DNA of 21,989 nt from JAAYRQ01 sp035647235 (GCA_964514235.1 CAZEPV010000027.1:1-21989), one strand, 5' to 3'. Numbered from the stretch's first letter, positions 14,471 through 21,872 are shown. Numbers and translations are program-made. Notes: generated by a model from the letters alone, not told the origin.

Positions 14471-14902
14471 TTATCTGCGCACAGGTCTTTGCCGAGGAGC
14501 TCGGTTGGCTTTTCGCGGAGCAGGGCGTGCTTTATATGTTGGTTCGGAAAATGCTTCACTTATTATGCTTAATTCATTTTGTACAAACCTATGGGCTGGA
14601 AGTAGGTTAGCATCAGCATCCTTACCCCAGACTGTTACCAAAACATTGGCTTTATCGCTAACAGATATTTGCACTTCGTATTGTAAAATATCAAGTACTT
14701 CAAATACATCGAAGTCTGAAGATAAGGGGAATACGATGAAATTGCTAGAGGCAATTTCCGCTTTTTGCCCATTTAATCTAAAAACCTTAACCTCTACGGA
14801 AACATCCTTATTTTCACTGAGGTTCAAAACTTTAACCCAAGTGCTGGTAGAAGCGTTTATGGCTGCATTTTCAACTGGCCCAGTTGAATAAATGGTTTTC
14901 AC
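14471..14902 (-). CDS. Unknown small protein with Arg/Pro-rich C-terminal tail
   Basis: The protein has 143 residues and no signal peptide. Residues 1-~115 look all-beta: STGPVENAAINAS, STWVKVLNLSENKDVSVEV, then alternating strands ending NVLVTVWGKDADANLLPAH. The last ~20 residues are basic and Pro/Arg-rich (repeated RP, PRKANRAPRQRP). I do not recognise a named family, but similar small beta-sandwich proteins recur in spore-forming Clostridia, often near coat genes; the coat operon is next door here. A spore-surface role is plausible, not shown. GTG start with AAGGGTGG 8 nt upstream. It is monocistronic, followed by a strong terminator. Confidence 0.7.
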   Translation of the reverse strand: MKTIYSTGPVENAAINASTSTWVKVLNLSENKDVSVEVKVFRLNGQKAEIASSNFIVFPLSSDFDVFEVLDILQYEVQISVSDKANVLVTVWGKDADANLLPAHRFVQNELSIISEAFSEPTYKARPAPRKANRAPRQRPVRR

Positions 14903-15018
14903 AAATTAATCCACCCTTCTATTATAAGTGTATATTTTTACTTATTCTAGACAGATTAAAAATGTGACTACTTAGGTAGGAGAGACAGATGGTAAACAGG
15001 TAAAATGAGGGGGTCCTG

Positions 15019-15044
15019 GGGCTAAAATATGAATAATTTAGCCC
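15019..15044 (-). terminator. Hairpin after the XRE regulator gene
   Basis: GGGCTAAA (15019-15026) and TTTAGCCC (15037-15044) pair perfectly around a 10-nt AT loop, immediately downstream of the regulator stop codon. There is no U tract, so it is a weak or structural terminator. Confidence 0.4.
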
Positions 15045-15045
15045 T

Positions 15046-15405
15046 CTAAGCTTTTATACCTACTGATTTTTTAGCATATTTGTAATCCAAAAAATTCATA
15101 AATTCAATTACTACATCTTGGTCTACTGGAGGTAAACGGGAATATATTTCATAGATCATTTTTAGGTTTGTAGAATTAGTGTATAATTCTTCCACAGGAA
15201 CTTGTATGTCGGTCACTCCTAATAACCAATCAGTAGAAACTTCAAAATAACTAGCTATTCTGGTAATGGTATTTACATCTGGTTCCCGCTGATTGTTCTC
15301 ATACCGACTAATTGTAGCCCGATGAATATTTAAAATTTTGGCCATATTCTCTTGTGGTAGCCCCCTTGTAGTTCTTAGGTATTTCAGCCGCTGTCCGAAA
15401 TCCAA
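15046..15405 (-). CDS. XRE-family transcriptional regulator
   Basis: The protein has 119 residues. Residues 4-63 form a Cro/C1-type helix-turn-helix: FGQRLKYLRTTRGL, the HTH proper MAKILNIHRATISRYENNQ, then EPDVNTITRIASYFEVSTDWLLG. A C-terminal helical segment (~75-110, PPVDQDVVIEFMNFLDY) probably mediates dimerisation. The TTG start lies 7 nt after AAGGTGG; no ATG is in reach. It is divergent from the membrane peptide / hemerythrin / CheX group, separated by 228 bp, so it might control them or itself. A CCAAT-N11-ATTGG inverted repeat at 15476-15496 is a weak operator candidate. Confidence 0.85.
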   Translation of the reverse strand: MDFGQRLKYLRTTRGLPQENMAKILNIHRATISRYENNQREPDVNTITRIASYFEVSTDWLLGVTDIQVPVEELYTNSTNLKMIYEIYSRLPPVDQDVVIEFMNFLDYKYAKKSVGIKA

Positions 15406-15633
15406 GCTAACACCACCTTTTCCAATACTATAAAAGGCTTATCCCCTCTATTATTCAGTAAATAGGTCATATTTTCCAATGGTATTTACATATTGGCACG
15501 ATAAAGCTCATTTTGCGACATGATGGAACAGAATGGGTGACTTTACTATAGGAATTTTATCTTCGGGTAGAAGGATAGTTTTAGAAAAGCTAAAATGATA
15601 GTATATAGTTATTACTTGTATGGGGTGAAAAAA

Positions 15634-15720
15634 ATGCAACAATATAAGTGGATTATTATTTTTGTTGTAGTAGTAATTATTATTAAATTATTAGCATTTA
15701 ATTATATTTTTAACCATTAG
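15634..15720 (+). CDS. 28-residue single-helix membrane peptide
   Basis: ATG at 15634 follows GGGGTG with a 6-nt A spacer; the stop is TAG 15718-15720. The sequence starts MQQYKW, continues with about 13 Ile/Val/Phe residues, then KLLAFNYIFNH. It is a typical single-span small membrane protein of unknown function. It lies 30 bp before the bacteriohemerythrin gene in the same direction with no terminator between, so the two are likely cotranscribed. It could be an accessory subunit, or a translated leader. Homology cannot be judged by eye. Confidence 0.5.
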   Translation: MQQYKWIIIFVVVVIIIKLLAFNYIFNH

Positions 15721-15750
15721 AATTAATCTTTTTGAAGGGTGGGAATTAAA

Positions 15751-16176
15751 ATGATGTGGAAAGAAAAGTATAAAATCGGAGTTGAATTAGTAGATGGCCA
15801 GCACAAGGAACTATTTAATCGTATTTCAGATTTTGTTAAGATAGTTCAGGATAAAAAAAGTTCTTGGGATGAAAAAGTCAACCAGGTTAAAGAGACTATG
15901 TATTTCATGCAAGATTATGTGGTTACACATTTTGCCGATGAAGAAAAGTATATGGCAGAAATAGATTATCCTGAATTAGAGGAACACAAAAAAATTCATG
16001 CAGATTTCAAAGCGGGGGTTTTTAATTATGTTAACCGTCTTGAGACCGAAGGTTACAGCGAAGAATTAGCTCAGGAATTTGGGGCCAAAATCATGGCTTG
16101 GTTAATTATGCATGTGGCGGCAACTGACCAAAAGATTGGGGCTTATGTCAGAAGTAAAGAGGAGGGAAGCATATGA
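15751..16176 (+). CDS. Bacteriohemerythrin
   Basis: This is a 141-residue four-helix bundle with the complete seven-ligand di-iron set: His18 (DGQHKELF), His60 and Glu64 (HFADEE), His79 and His83 (HKKIH), His121 and Asp126 (HVAATD). Such proteins bind O2 reversibly and serve as oxygen sensors, scavengers or carriers, often linked to chemotaxis. The start is the first ATG of an ATG-ATG pair, about 8 nt after AAGGGTGG; an upstream GTG at 15739 lies within the ribosome binding site. The 3' end overlaps the CheX gene by 4 nt (ATGA), so both are translated together. This links oxygen binding to CheY-P dephosphorylation. Confidence 0.92.
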   Translation: MMWKEKYKIGVELVDGQHKELFNRISDFVKIVQDKKSSWDEKVNQVKETMYFMQDYVVTHFADEEKYMAEIDYPELEEHKKIHADFKAGVFNYVNRLETEGYSEELAQEFGAKIMAWLIMHVAATDQKIGAYVRSKEEGSI

Positions 16177-16637
16177 GAGCCGAATATGTAAACTCCTTTT
16201 ATAAGGCGACTTTAGATGTCTTAAAGCTAATGTTGGATGTCGAAGTTAAACAGGGGGAACTTAGTCTAGTTGAAGGATTAGTCCCTAGTAAGGATGCAAA
16301 TGTCATTATAGGGGTTACAGGTGATTTAAAAGGCAACATATTGTTTAGTTTTCCCCGAGATATGACCCTGGAAATGGTCTATATTATGAGTGGAATGAGA
16401 ATGGAAGAAATAGATACTTTCGTTTCTTCTGCATTAGGTGAAGTGGCCAATATTATTGGGGGAAATGCCCTGAGCAATTTATCGGCTAGTAATTATAATT
16501 GTGACATAGTTCCACCACAAATATTAATCGGTACATATCATTCCGTTTCTATGGCTAATGAAAAAGCTATGCGCATTCCCCTAATTACTACGATAGGGGA
16601 ATTTGATATTACCCTATATTTAAAAGAGAATAAATAA
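16173..16637 (+). CDS. cheX: CheX-type CheY-P phosphatase
   Basis: The protein has 154 residues of the CheC/CheX/FliY phosphatase family with a single active site helix: ALGEVANIIGGNALS, providing the E-x2-N pair Glu90 and Asn93. Central sheet segments VIIGVTGDLKGNILFSF and the C-terminal IPLITTIGEFDITLYL fit CheX. A single E-x2-N helix indicates CheX and not two-site CheC. It removes the phosphate from CheY to end chemotactic signalling. It begins inside the hemerythrin stop codon region, an unusual partner since cheX normally sits alone or with che genes. A weak terminator follows. Confidence 0.85.
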   Translation: MRAEYVNSFYKATLDVLKLMLDVEVKQGELSLVEGLVPSKDANVIIGVTGDLKGNILFSFPRDMTLEMVYIMSGMRMEEIDTFVSSALGEVANIIGGNALSNLSASNYNCDIVPPQILIGTYHSVSMANEKAMRIPLITTIGEFDITLYLKENK

Positions 16638-16644
16638 ATCTTAG

Positions 16645-16679
16645 AACCCACCTACGCTTTTCGGATGTAGACGGTTTTT
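16645..16679 (+). terminator. Imperfect hairpin terminator after cheX
   Basis: AACC (16645-16648) pairs with GGTT (16673-16676) and CTAC (16652-16655) with GTAG (16667-16670), with a small internal loop. TTTTT follows at 16675-16679. Confidence 0.45.
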
Positions 16680-16704
16680 AAATATTTTGCTATAAAGTAT
16701 AAAC

Positions 16705-16767
16705 AATTTTGCTTTCCTGTAGAAATAAGGTTTTTTATATAGAAAAGCAAAATTAGTCATATATAAT
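16705..16767 (+). promoter_or_regulatory. Promoter with an 11-bp inverted repeat upstream of the cytochrome operon
   Basis: AATTTTGCTTT (16705-16715) and AAAGCAAAATT (16744-16754) form a perfect inverted repeat with a 28-bp gap. A TATAAT follows at 16762-16767, with no good -35; the right arm covers the -35 position. This looks like an operator or activator site for the cytochrome / heme-chemoreceptor operon. The arms do not match the FNR/CRP consensus. Confidence 0.4.
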
Positions 16768-16809
16768 AGTATTTACATTATTGGTCATTTCATTCTAGGA
16801 GTGATAGCA

Positions 16810-17829
16810 CTGAAAAAAGTGAGTTTAATTACGCTTTTGCTGATATTTGTTTTATCCGGTTGTACTAACAATTTGGAAAGGGACCTGCTTTTTGTTAGCC
16901 AGCCTAAAGCGGGGGAGGCTAGTATGGCCAAAGATACGACTGGATCCAGTACGGATAGAATTACGGAAGAGTGGGCTCAATCTTTACATAGTCGAGCTAA
17001 CCCTAGCACCATTGGTAGGGACGAATGTATCAGATGCCATGACGGGGTAGCTTTTGCACAAAATATAAGCCAGTCTGCCCAACTTGCTTCACCTATCGGT
17101 CAAGATTGTTTTTCTTGCCATGCTGGTTATGGTCGGGAATTAAAGGAAGTAGGGGTATTGGATGTGCCTACTAAGGATGTTTTTAATGCTGGTCTAGGAG
17201 CTGTTTGTAGTAGTTGTCATAATGCTAATGATGTGCCAGATATAAGTAATCCACGGCGTGCTTATCCACATTATAGCTCCCAAGCTGATGTCCTTACAGG
17301 TTTCGGGGGTATAAGGGAAAACGAAGAAATACAGTTTAACAATACCTATGGTCATATTAGTCTAGCTAATTCCTGCGTGGACTGCCATATGCCTACCAAT
17401 AAAAGTGCTTATATATCCCATGAATTTAAAATGCAAGCAGAATTTGCCGAATTGGTTTGTGCTGCTTGCCATCAGGGAGCCACAGACTTTAATTTCCTAG
17501 CTAAAGCGGACTATGATGGGAATGGGAAAATTGAAGGTATCCAAGATGAAGTTGTAGGTCTAATGGACATTTTAGAAGGGGCCATTATTGATGAACTAGA
17601 GGGTGGTTCCTTTGCGGCTAGCAAAGGGAGTATCAATTATTATGATAAAAAGGGCAATATCATAAATTCCGTTCCAGATGAGGTATATCTGGCATCCTAT
17701 AATTATCTTCTTATTGAATATGATGGCAGCTTAGGAGTACATAATCCTTTATTTACAGTACAAATATTGCAATATTCCTATAAGCAATTAACTGGTGAAG
17801 ATATTCCTAATGCTAGTTTGGTTAGATAG
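16810..17829 (+). CDS. Pentaheme c-type cytochrome lipoprotein with EF-hand-like loop
   Basis: The protein has 339 residues from a CTG start, giving a clean lipoprotein signal (Lys2-Lys3, hydrophobic core, lipobox LSGC with Cys18) and 8 nt from AGGAG; a GTG at 16801 overlaps that ribosome binding site. Five CXXCH heme sites: CIRCH (73), CFSCH (100), CSSCH (133), CVDCH (189), CAACH (217). After the heme part, DYDGNGKIEG (234-243) matches a calcium-binding EF-hand/dockerin-type loop, and GVHNPLFTVQILQYS (309-323) resembles the His-containing C-terminal helix of multiheme reductases such as NrfA. It should be anchored on the outer face of the membrane and transfer electrons; the substrate is unknown. 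The next gene, 14 bp on, encodes a heme-bearing chemoreceptor, suggesting a shared redox-sensing role. No cytochrome maturation genes are in the window. Confidence 0.85.
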   Translation: MKKVSLITLLLIFVLSGCTNNLERDLLFVSQPKAGEASMAKDTTGSSTDRITEEWAQSLHSRANPSTIGRDECIRCHDGVAFAQNISQSAQLASPIGQDCFSCHAGYGRELKEVGVLDVPTKDVFNAGLGAVCSSCHNANDVPDISNPRRAYPHYSSQADVLTGFGGIRENEEIQFNNTYGHISLANSCVDCHMPTNKSAYISHEFKMQAEFAELVCAACHQGATDFNFLAKADYDGNGKIEGIQDEVVGLMDILEGAIIDELEGGSFAASKGSINYYDKKGNIINSVPDEVYLASYNYLLIEYDGSLGVHNPLFTVQILQYSYKQLTGEDIPNASLVR

Positions 17830-17843
17830 CTTGGAGGGGTTTG

Positions 17844-19592
17844 ATGGAAAGTATAAGGAAATTAATTAGTAATAATCTGCTTTTTAAATTGCTGATACCT
17901 TTTTTAATTGTATTGCTTATTTCTACTTTAACAGGTACATTTTTTATCGTACAATATCTTAATAGTGCTCCTATAAAGCAGGAAGAGGATAGGTTAAGAA
18001 GCATTGCTATTCAACTACAAGCATCTTGGGATAATATGGAGGATAGCCAATCCCATATCATTAGACAATCTAAAATAAGCCCTTATAATGCGGGTAATAT
18101 AGTGATGTATGATGCCCTAGAGGCAGTGGATAAATTTTCAGAGAAAATGGAATCCGAAAATACTACAGTCCGTATTACTTCGACTAATCCCTTAAGTGAT
18201 GAAAATTTAACCGATGAATGGGAAGAGGGGGTTATGCAGCAGTTTATAGCTGACCATAACCTATATGAGGGTTCACAAGTAATTAAAAAAGGCCCTTCTA
18301 CTTATTTACGATATGCCATGCCAATTACTGGTGATAATTTCTGTATGGGCTGTCATGTGGAGGCAACCGACGATATTTTCGGAGTTTTTAGTTTAGAAAC
18401 ATCTTTAGATGAAATTGTCAGTCAATCTAGAACCCTAACTACTACTGTACTTATGGTAGGAATGTTAATTATTATTTTCTTAGGTTTAGTCATGTGGCTC
18501 ATTTCTAGTAGGGTTATTAATCGACCACTAGAAGGTATTAATACACAGTTAATTGAAATGAATTCTGGTGAAGGGGATTTAACTTATAGGTTAGATATCA
18601 ATTCCGAAGATCTAATAGCTAGAATAGCATTTCAATTCAATAGGTTTATAGAATATTTACAAGCTATGTTTACACAAATCAACACTTCTTCCCATGAAAT
18701 GGAAGGAGTTGCTGGGAATATTTCTGCCCGAGTGGCTGATACAAGAAATATTTTGTCCAGAAATACTGAACAAGTCCAGGCATTGAGTAACATTTCTGCC
18801 ACTGTAGCTACTAATCTAAATGATATTCAGCGGGGTTCGGAAGAAGTAGCCCATAGTGCGGTTAATATTTCCTCCCTAACTGCCGATTGTTTTTACCAGG
18901 TAGAAACAGTAGTTAAGGAAGCTGAGGAATCTGGCCGAGGCATGGAACAAGTAGTATTAGCAGTGGGGGAAGTACACCAAAAAGTAGATGACTTGAAAGC
19001 CGTTTTTGATTTACTCAACCAATCGATTGAAAAAATTGCGGGTTTTGTCACCCAAATAAATGGTATTGCAGCCCAGACTAGCCTATTGGCTTTGAATGCA
19101 TCTATCGAGGCTTCCCATGCAGGGGAATTAGGTAAGGGCTTTGCTGTAGTTGCGGAAGAAGTAAGGCAGTTAGCTGAACATTCCACCATATCCGCTGAGG
19201 AAATCACCGCGGTTATTCAAGAATTAAATAATGAGACCCAGGTAGCCAATGATTATTTAAATGAATCTGCAATAGCTACCATAAATAGTAGAGGTGAGGT
19301 AGACAAGGTTCAAGATATGTTAATATCAATCATAAAAAGCATTGACCAAGTATCCTTGAACATACAAGGTATAAGTGCAGCTTCTGAAGAGCAGACCGCG
19401 CTTAGCCAAGAAATAACTGCCTCTATTACCGAAGCTACCACCTATAGTAATGAAACTGCAGCATCGGCCGAAGATTTTTCTAATTCTATCCAGGAACAAC
19501 TACTATCTGTGCAGGGAATAGAAGAGGAAGTAATGGAACTGGAAAGAGTGGCTAAACAGACTCTAGAAATGGTCAATAAGTTCGAAATATAA
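17844..19592 (+). CDS. Chemoreceptor with c-type heme sensor domain
   Basis: The receptor has 582 residues. TM1 is at 12-38 and TM2 at ~198-221, enclosing an extracytoplasmic domain of about 160 residues. Near its end lies CMGCH (Cys167, Cys170, His171), a single covalent heme c site in the setting YLRYAMPITGDNFCMGCH, as in DUF3365/Tll0287-like heme sensors. HAMP follows (~222-275), then a methylated coiled coil with the CheA-binding tip IAAQTSLLALNASIEASHAG and GKGFAVVAEEVRQLA. From related heme-MCPs it probably senses redox potential, O2, NO or an electron-transport intermediate. ATG at 17844 is about 6 nt after GGAGG; an in-frame TTG just before is less well placed. It is cotranscribed with the pentaheme cytochrome and ends at a strong terminator. 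Confidence 0.88.
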   Translation: MESIRKLISNNLLFKLLIPFLIVLLISTLTGTFFIVQYLNSAPIKQEEDRLRSIAIQLQASWDNMEDSQSHIIRQSKISPYNAGNIVMYDALEAVDKFSEKMESENTTVRITSTNPLSDENLTDEWEEGVMQQFIADHNLYEGSQVIKKGPSTYLRYAMPITGDNFCMGCHVEATDDIFGVFSLETSLDEIVSQSRTLTTTVLMVGMLIIIFLGLVMWLISSRVINRPLEGINTQLIEMNSGEGDLTYRLDINSEDLIARIAFQFNRFIEYLQAMFTQINTSSHEMEGVAGNISARVADTRNILSRNTEQVQALSNISATVATNLNDIQRGSEEVAHSAVNISSLTADCFYQVETVVKEAEESGRGMEQVVLAVGEVHQKVDDLKAVFDLLNQSIEKIAGFVTQINGIAAQTSLLALNASIEASHAGELGKGFAVVAEEVRQLAEHSTISAEEITAVIQELNNETQVANDYLNESAIATINSRGEVDKVQDMLISIIKSIDQVSLNIQGISAASEEQTALSQEITASITEATTYSNETAASAEDFSNSIQEQLLSVQGIEEEVMELERVAKQTLEMVNKFEI

Positions 19593-19599
19593 AATGGTG

Positions 19600-19636
19600 A
19601 AAGACGCTAGCTATAAAAGACTAGCGTCTTTTTTTT
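19600..19636 (+). terminator. Strong rho-independent terminator
   Basis: AAAGACGCTAG (19600-19610) pairs with CTAGCGTCTTT (19621-19631), 10-nt loop, ending in eight Ts (19629-19636). It ends the cytochrome / heme-chemoreceptor operon. The T run touches the stop codon of the convergent DUF2512 gene. Confidence 0.92.
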
Positions 19637-19994
19637 ATTCTGATTCTGTTCTTATCTTTTTACCACTTTCTAAATATAGGTGGAAAAAGTATTCAGCAAT
19701 GGCGATAATTATGGTGAAAAAGGCTAGGGAAGTAAAGCTAACCGTTAGTGCTGGCCAAAGCAGGATGGTAATATAGGCCAAAACTCCAGCAATCAAACCA
19801 TTAGCAACGGCTGCTATCACATTTCCGTAATTAGGCATAATAGCTTGATCACCGATTAAATAGTTAGCGGCCGCTCCTACTAGCGCTATTAAGGCTACTG
19901 CTAAAATAAAAATACCATCAACTAGAGCAAAGGTTAAATAGGCAGCAATAAATGTGTAGATATATTTGCCAATCAGAGATAACCAAGTATTCAC
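19635..19994 (-). CDS. DUF2512-family (YndM-like) membrane protein
   Basis: This is a 119-residue integral membrane protein with four predicted helices (~8-24, 26-47, 58-80 and 84-104). It has the family's GDQAIMPNYGNVIAAVANG, a conserved loop (G-D-x-x-x-x-P-x-x-G-N) of DUF2512/YndM proteins. Function is unknown; relatives are common in spore-forming Firmicutes. GTG start, well spaced after GGAGGTG. It is monocistronic, convergent to the heme-chemoreceptor gene whose terminator overlaps its last codons. Confidence 0.7.
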   Translation of the reverse strand: MNTWLSLIGKYIYTFIAAYLTFALVDGIFILAVALIALVGAAANYLIGDQAIMPNYGNVIAAVANGLIAGVLAYITILLWPALTVSFTSLAFFTIIIAIAEYFFHLYLESGKKIRTESE

Positions 19995-20051
19995 TTAAAT
20001 TCACCTCCATTTTTCTTGTTATTATGTGTATTATTTTTCTAGTTATCCCTA

Positions 20052-20082
20052 TAAAAAAGAAACCACCTTGATCAAGGTGGTT
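20052..20082 (-). terminator. Rho-independent terminator of the acyl-CoA synthetase gene
   Basis: On the minus strand AACCACCTT (20082-20074), loop GATC, AAGGTGGTT (20069-20061) form a perfect 9-bp stem. TCTTTTTTAT follows. Confidence 0.88.
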
Positions 20083-20106
20083 AATGGCAAAAATGTATAT
20101 CTATTA

Positions 20107-21735
20107 TTACTGCTGTCCTAAGGCAATATTTTTCAGCTCTTTCCTATCAGGTTTGCCTACTTGGGTTCTGGGTAATTCCTCAATAAATTCGATATATTCG
20201 GGTACTTTATAACCAGTTAATCTTTCCCGACAATAAGCTATCATTTCCTCTGCACTTGCTTCTTCCCCTTCCTTAAGAACAATGTAGGCTTTAGGGGTTT
20301 CTCCTCTTTTTTCATCTGGGATTCCTATAGCACAAGCTTCCATTACCTTGGGGTGGGTATATAATACTTCATCTATATCCCGAGGATAAACATTAAAACC
20401 AGAGCAGATTATCATATCCTTTTTGCGGTCGACAATTGTAAAGTATCCATCTTCATCCATAGTGGCGATGTCCCCAGTATATAGCCATCCATCCCGTATA
20501 GCCAGTTCAGTTTCTGCTTTATTTTGCCAGTATTCCGACATAACCTGGGGTCCTTTGGCTATTAACTCACCAGGCTCACCGATAGGCATTTCTTCAGTTC
20601 CATTTTCTAAATCGACTATTTTTATGTCCACATCGGGCATGGGGATACCGACTGTGCCTACTTTCCTTTTTTGCAGAGGGTTAACAGTTAGAACATTAGA
20701 AGATTCCGATAGACCGTAACCTTCAATAATTGCCCCGCCACTGAGTTCTTCAAATTTTTTAATAGCCTCTAATGGAATTGGTGAGGAGCCACCTATAATA
20801 ACTTTTATGGAACCTACGTTGTAATTAGGGGTTTCTGGGTGGTTGTTTACCCCGATAATCATGGCTGGTACAGCCGCCCAAACGGTAGGTTTATGTTGCT
20901 TAATAGTTTTTAGAAGGCCTAGAATGTCAGTTGGATTAGGTACTAGAACCATAGTACCCCCACTAAACAAACAAGCATTAATATTGGTATTTTGCCCGTA
21001 GATATGATAAAGGGGAATAGCAGCCAAGGTTTTAATATCGGATAAAGGGCAGCCAGCCGTTATAGCGGTTGTAGTCAAAAGTGCCATAGCTATAACATTA
21101 GCATTAGTCAAACAACAACCTTTGGAGACTCCCGTCGTTCCCCCCGTATATTGGAGCATAGCAATGTCTTCGGGGAAGACCTCAATATTCGGTTCAGAAA
21201 AATCGTTTAAGCCTAAAATTGCCTCATTCAAATCGACTATATCTTCGGACAGTTCAATTTCCACTGGTGCAGAGGGTATTTGTGCAATTAAAACTTTTTC
21301 AAATGTATAAGTCCCGGATTTATGTAATTCGATGACATTTTGGGCGAACATGGCCAAAACCACTACTGCTTTAGGTTGACTGTCCTTGAAAGTATGCTCG
21401 AGTTCGGGCTTGGTGTACATAAAATTAGTAGGTACTAAGATGAAGCCTGCTTTCATACAGGCCTGAAAACCGATGACATACTGAGGTACATTAGGCATCA
21501 TTAATGCCACCCGATCACCCTTTTTCACCCCAATACTTAACAAATAATTAGCTAAGCCATTAGCCAAATTGTTCACCGTACCATAAGTGAGTTCCATATC
21601 GTTGATGACCAGGTAGGGTTTGTCGGGGAAGTCCATCACATTTCTGTGAAACATTTCCTTCAAAGGTACCTGTGGATAAGTGTGGCTGATAGGGTTCTGA
21701 ACATCATAAAACTTTTGCCAAGGTCTTTCAAACAT
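20107..21735 (-). CDS. Fatty-acid CoA ligase, FadD-like
   Basis: This is a 542-residue acyl-adenylate-forming enzyme. The P-loop A3 motif is YTGGTTGVSKG (196-206), A5 is EGYGLSESS, A7/A8 is YTGDIATMDEDGYFTIVDRKKDMI followed by the hinge and GFNVYPRDIDEVL, and the catalytic lysine is Lys528 in RTQVGKPDRKEL. It activates a carboxylate with ATP and then forms the CoA thioester. Medium- or long-chain fatty acids are likely from FadD-type spacing, but chain length is not readable. The protein is cytosolic or loosely membrane-associated. ATG start with GAAGGTGAAGGA upstream. It probably acts with beta-oxidation enzymes such as the HSD10-like dehydrogenase elsewhere in the window. Confidence 0.88.
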   Translation of the reverse strand: MFERPWQKFYDVQNPISHTYPQVPLKEMFHRNVMDFPDKPYLVINDMELTYGTVNNLANGLANYLLSIGVKKGDRVALMMPNVPQYVIGFQACMKAGFILVPTNFMYTKPELEHTFKDSQPKAVVVLAMFAQNVIELHKSGTYTFEKVLIAQIPSAPVEIELSEDIVDLNEAILGLNDFSEPNIEVFPEDIAMLQYTGGTTGVSKGCCLTNANVIAMALLTTTAITAGCPLSDIKTLAAIPLYHIYGQNTNINACLFSGGTMVLVPNPTDILGLLKTIKQHKPTVWAAVPAMIIGVNNHPETPNYNVGSIKVIIGGSSPIPLEAIKKFEELSGGAIIEGYGLSESSNVLTVNPLQKRKVGTVGIPMPDVDIKIVDLENGTEEMPIGEPGELIAKGPQVMSEYWQNKAETELAIRDGWLYTGDIATMDEDGYFTIVDRKKDMIICSGFNVYPRDIDEVLYTHPKVMEACAIGIPDEKRGETPKAYIVLKEGEEASAEEMIAYCRERLTGYKVPEYIEFIEELPRTQVGKPDRKELKNIALGQQ

Positions 21736-21776
21736 AATTCCTTCACCTTCCTATTTTAATATTATGAATATATAAA

Positions 21777-21782
21777 ATTATA
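21777..21782 (-). promoter_or_regulatory. -10 element upstream of the acyl-CoA synthetase
   Basis: TATAAT on the minus strand (21782-21777), about 40 bp before the start codon. No convincing -35 was found at 16-18 bp. Confidence 0.35.
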
Positions 21783-21872
21783 CCACTTTTTGAACAAAAG
21801 ACTATAAGTTAGGAAGTTTAAGCTATTAATTGGATGTGGGGGATTAATAGAGATAAAATAATTTTAATTGCA

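Noticed and set aside
15494..15516. Possible sigma-54 promoter (TGGCAC ... TTGC)
   Set aside because: The two elements are 13 bp apart instead of 5, so the GG/GC geometry is wrong.
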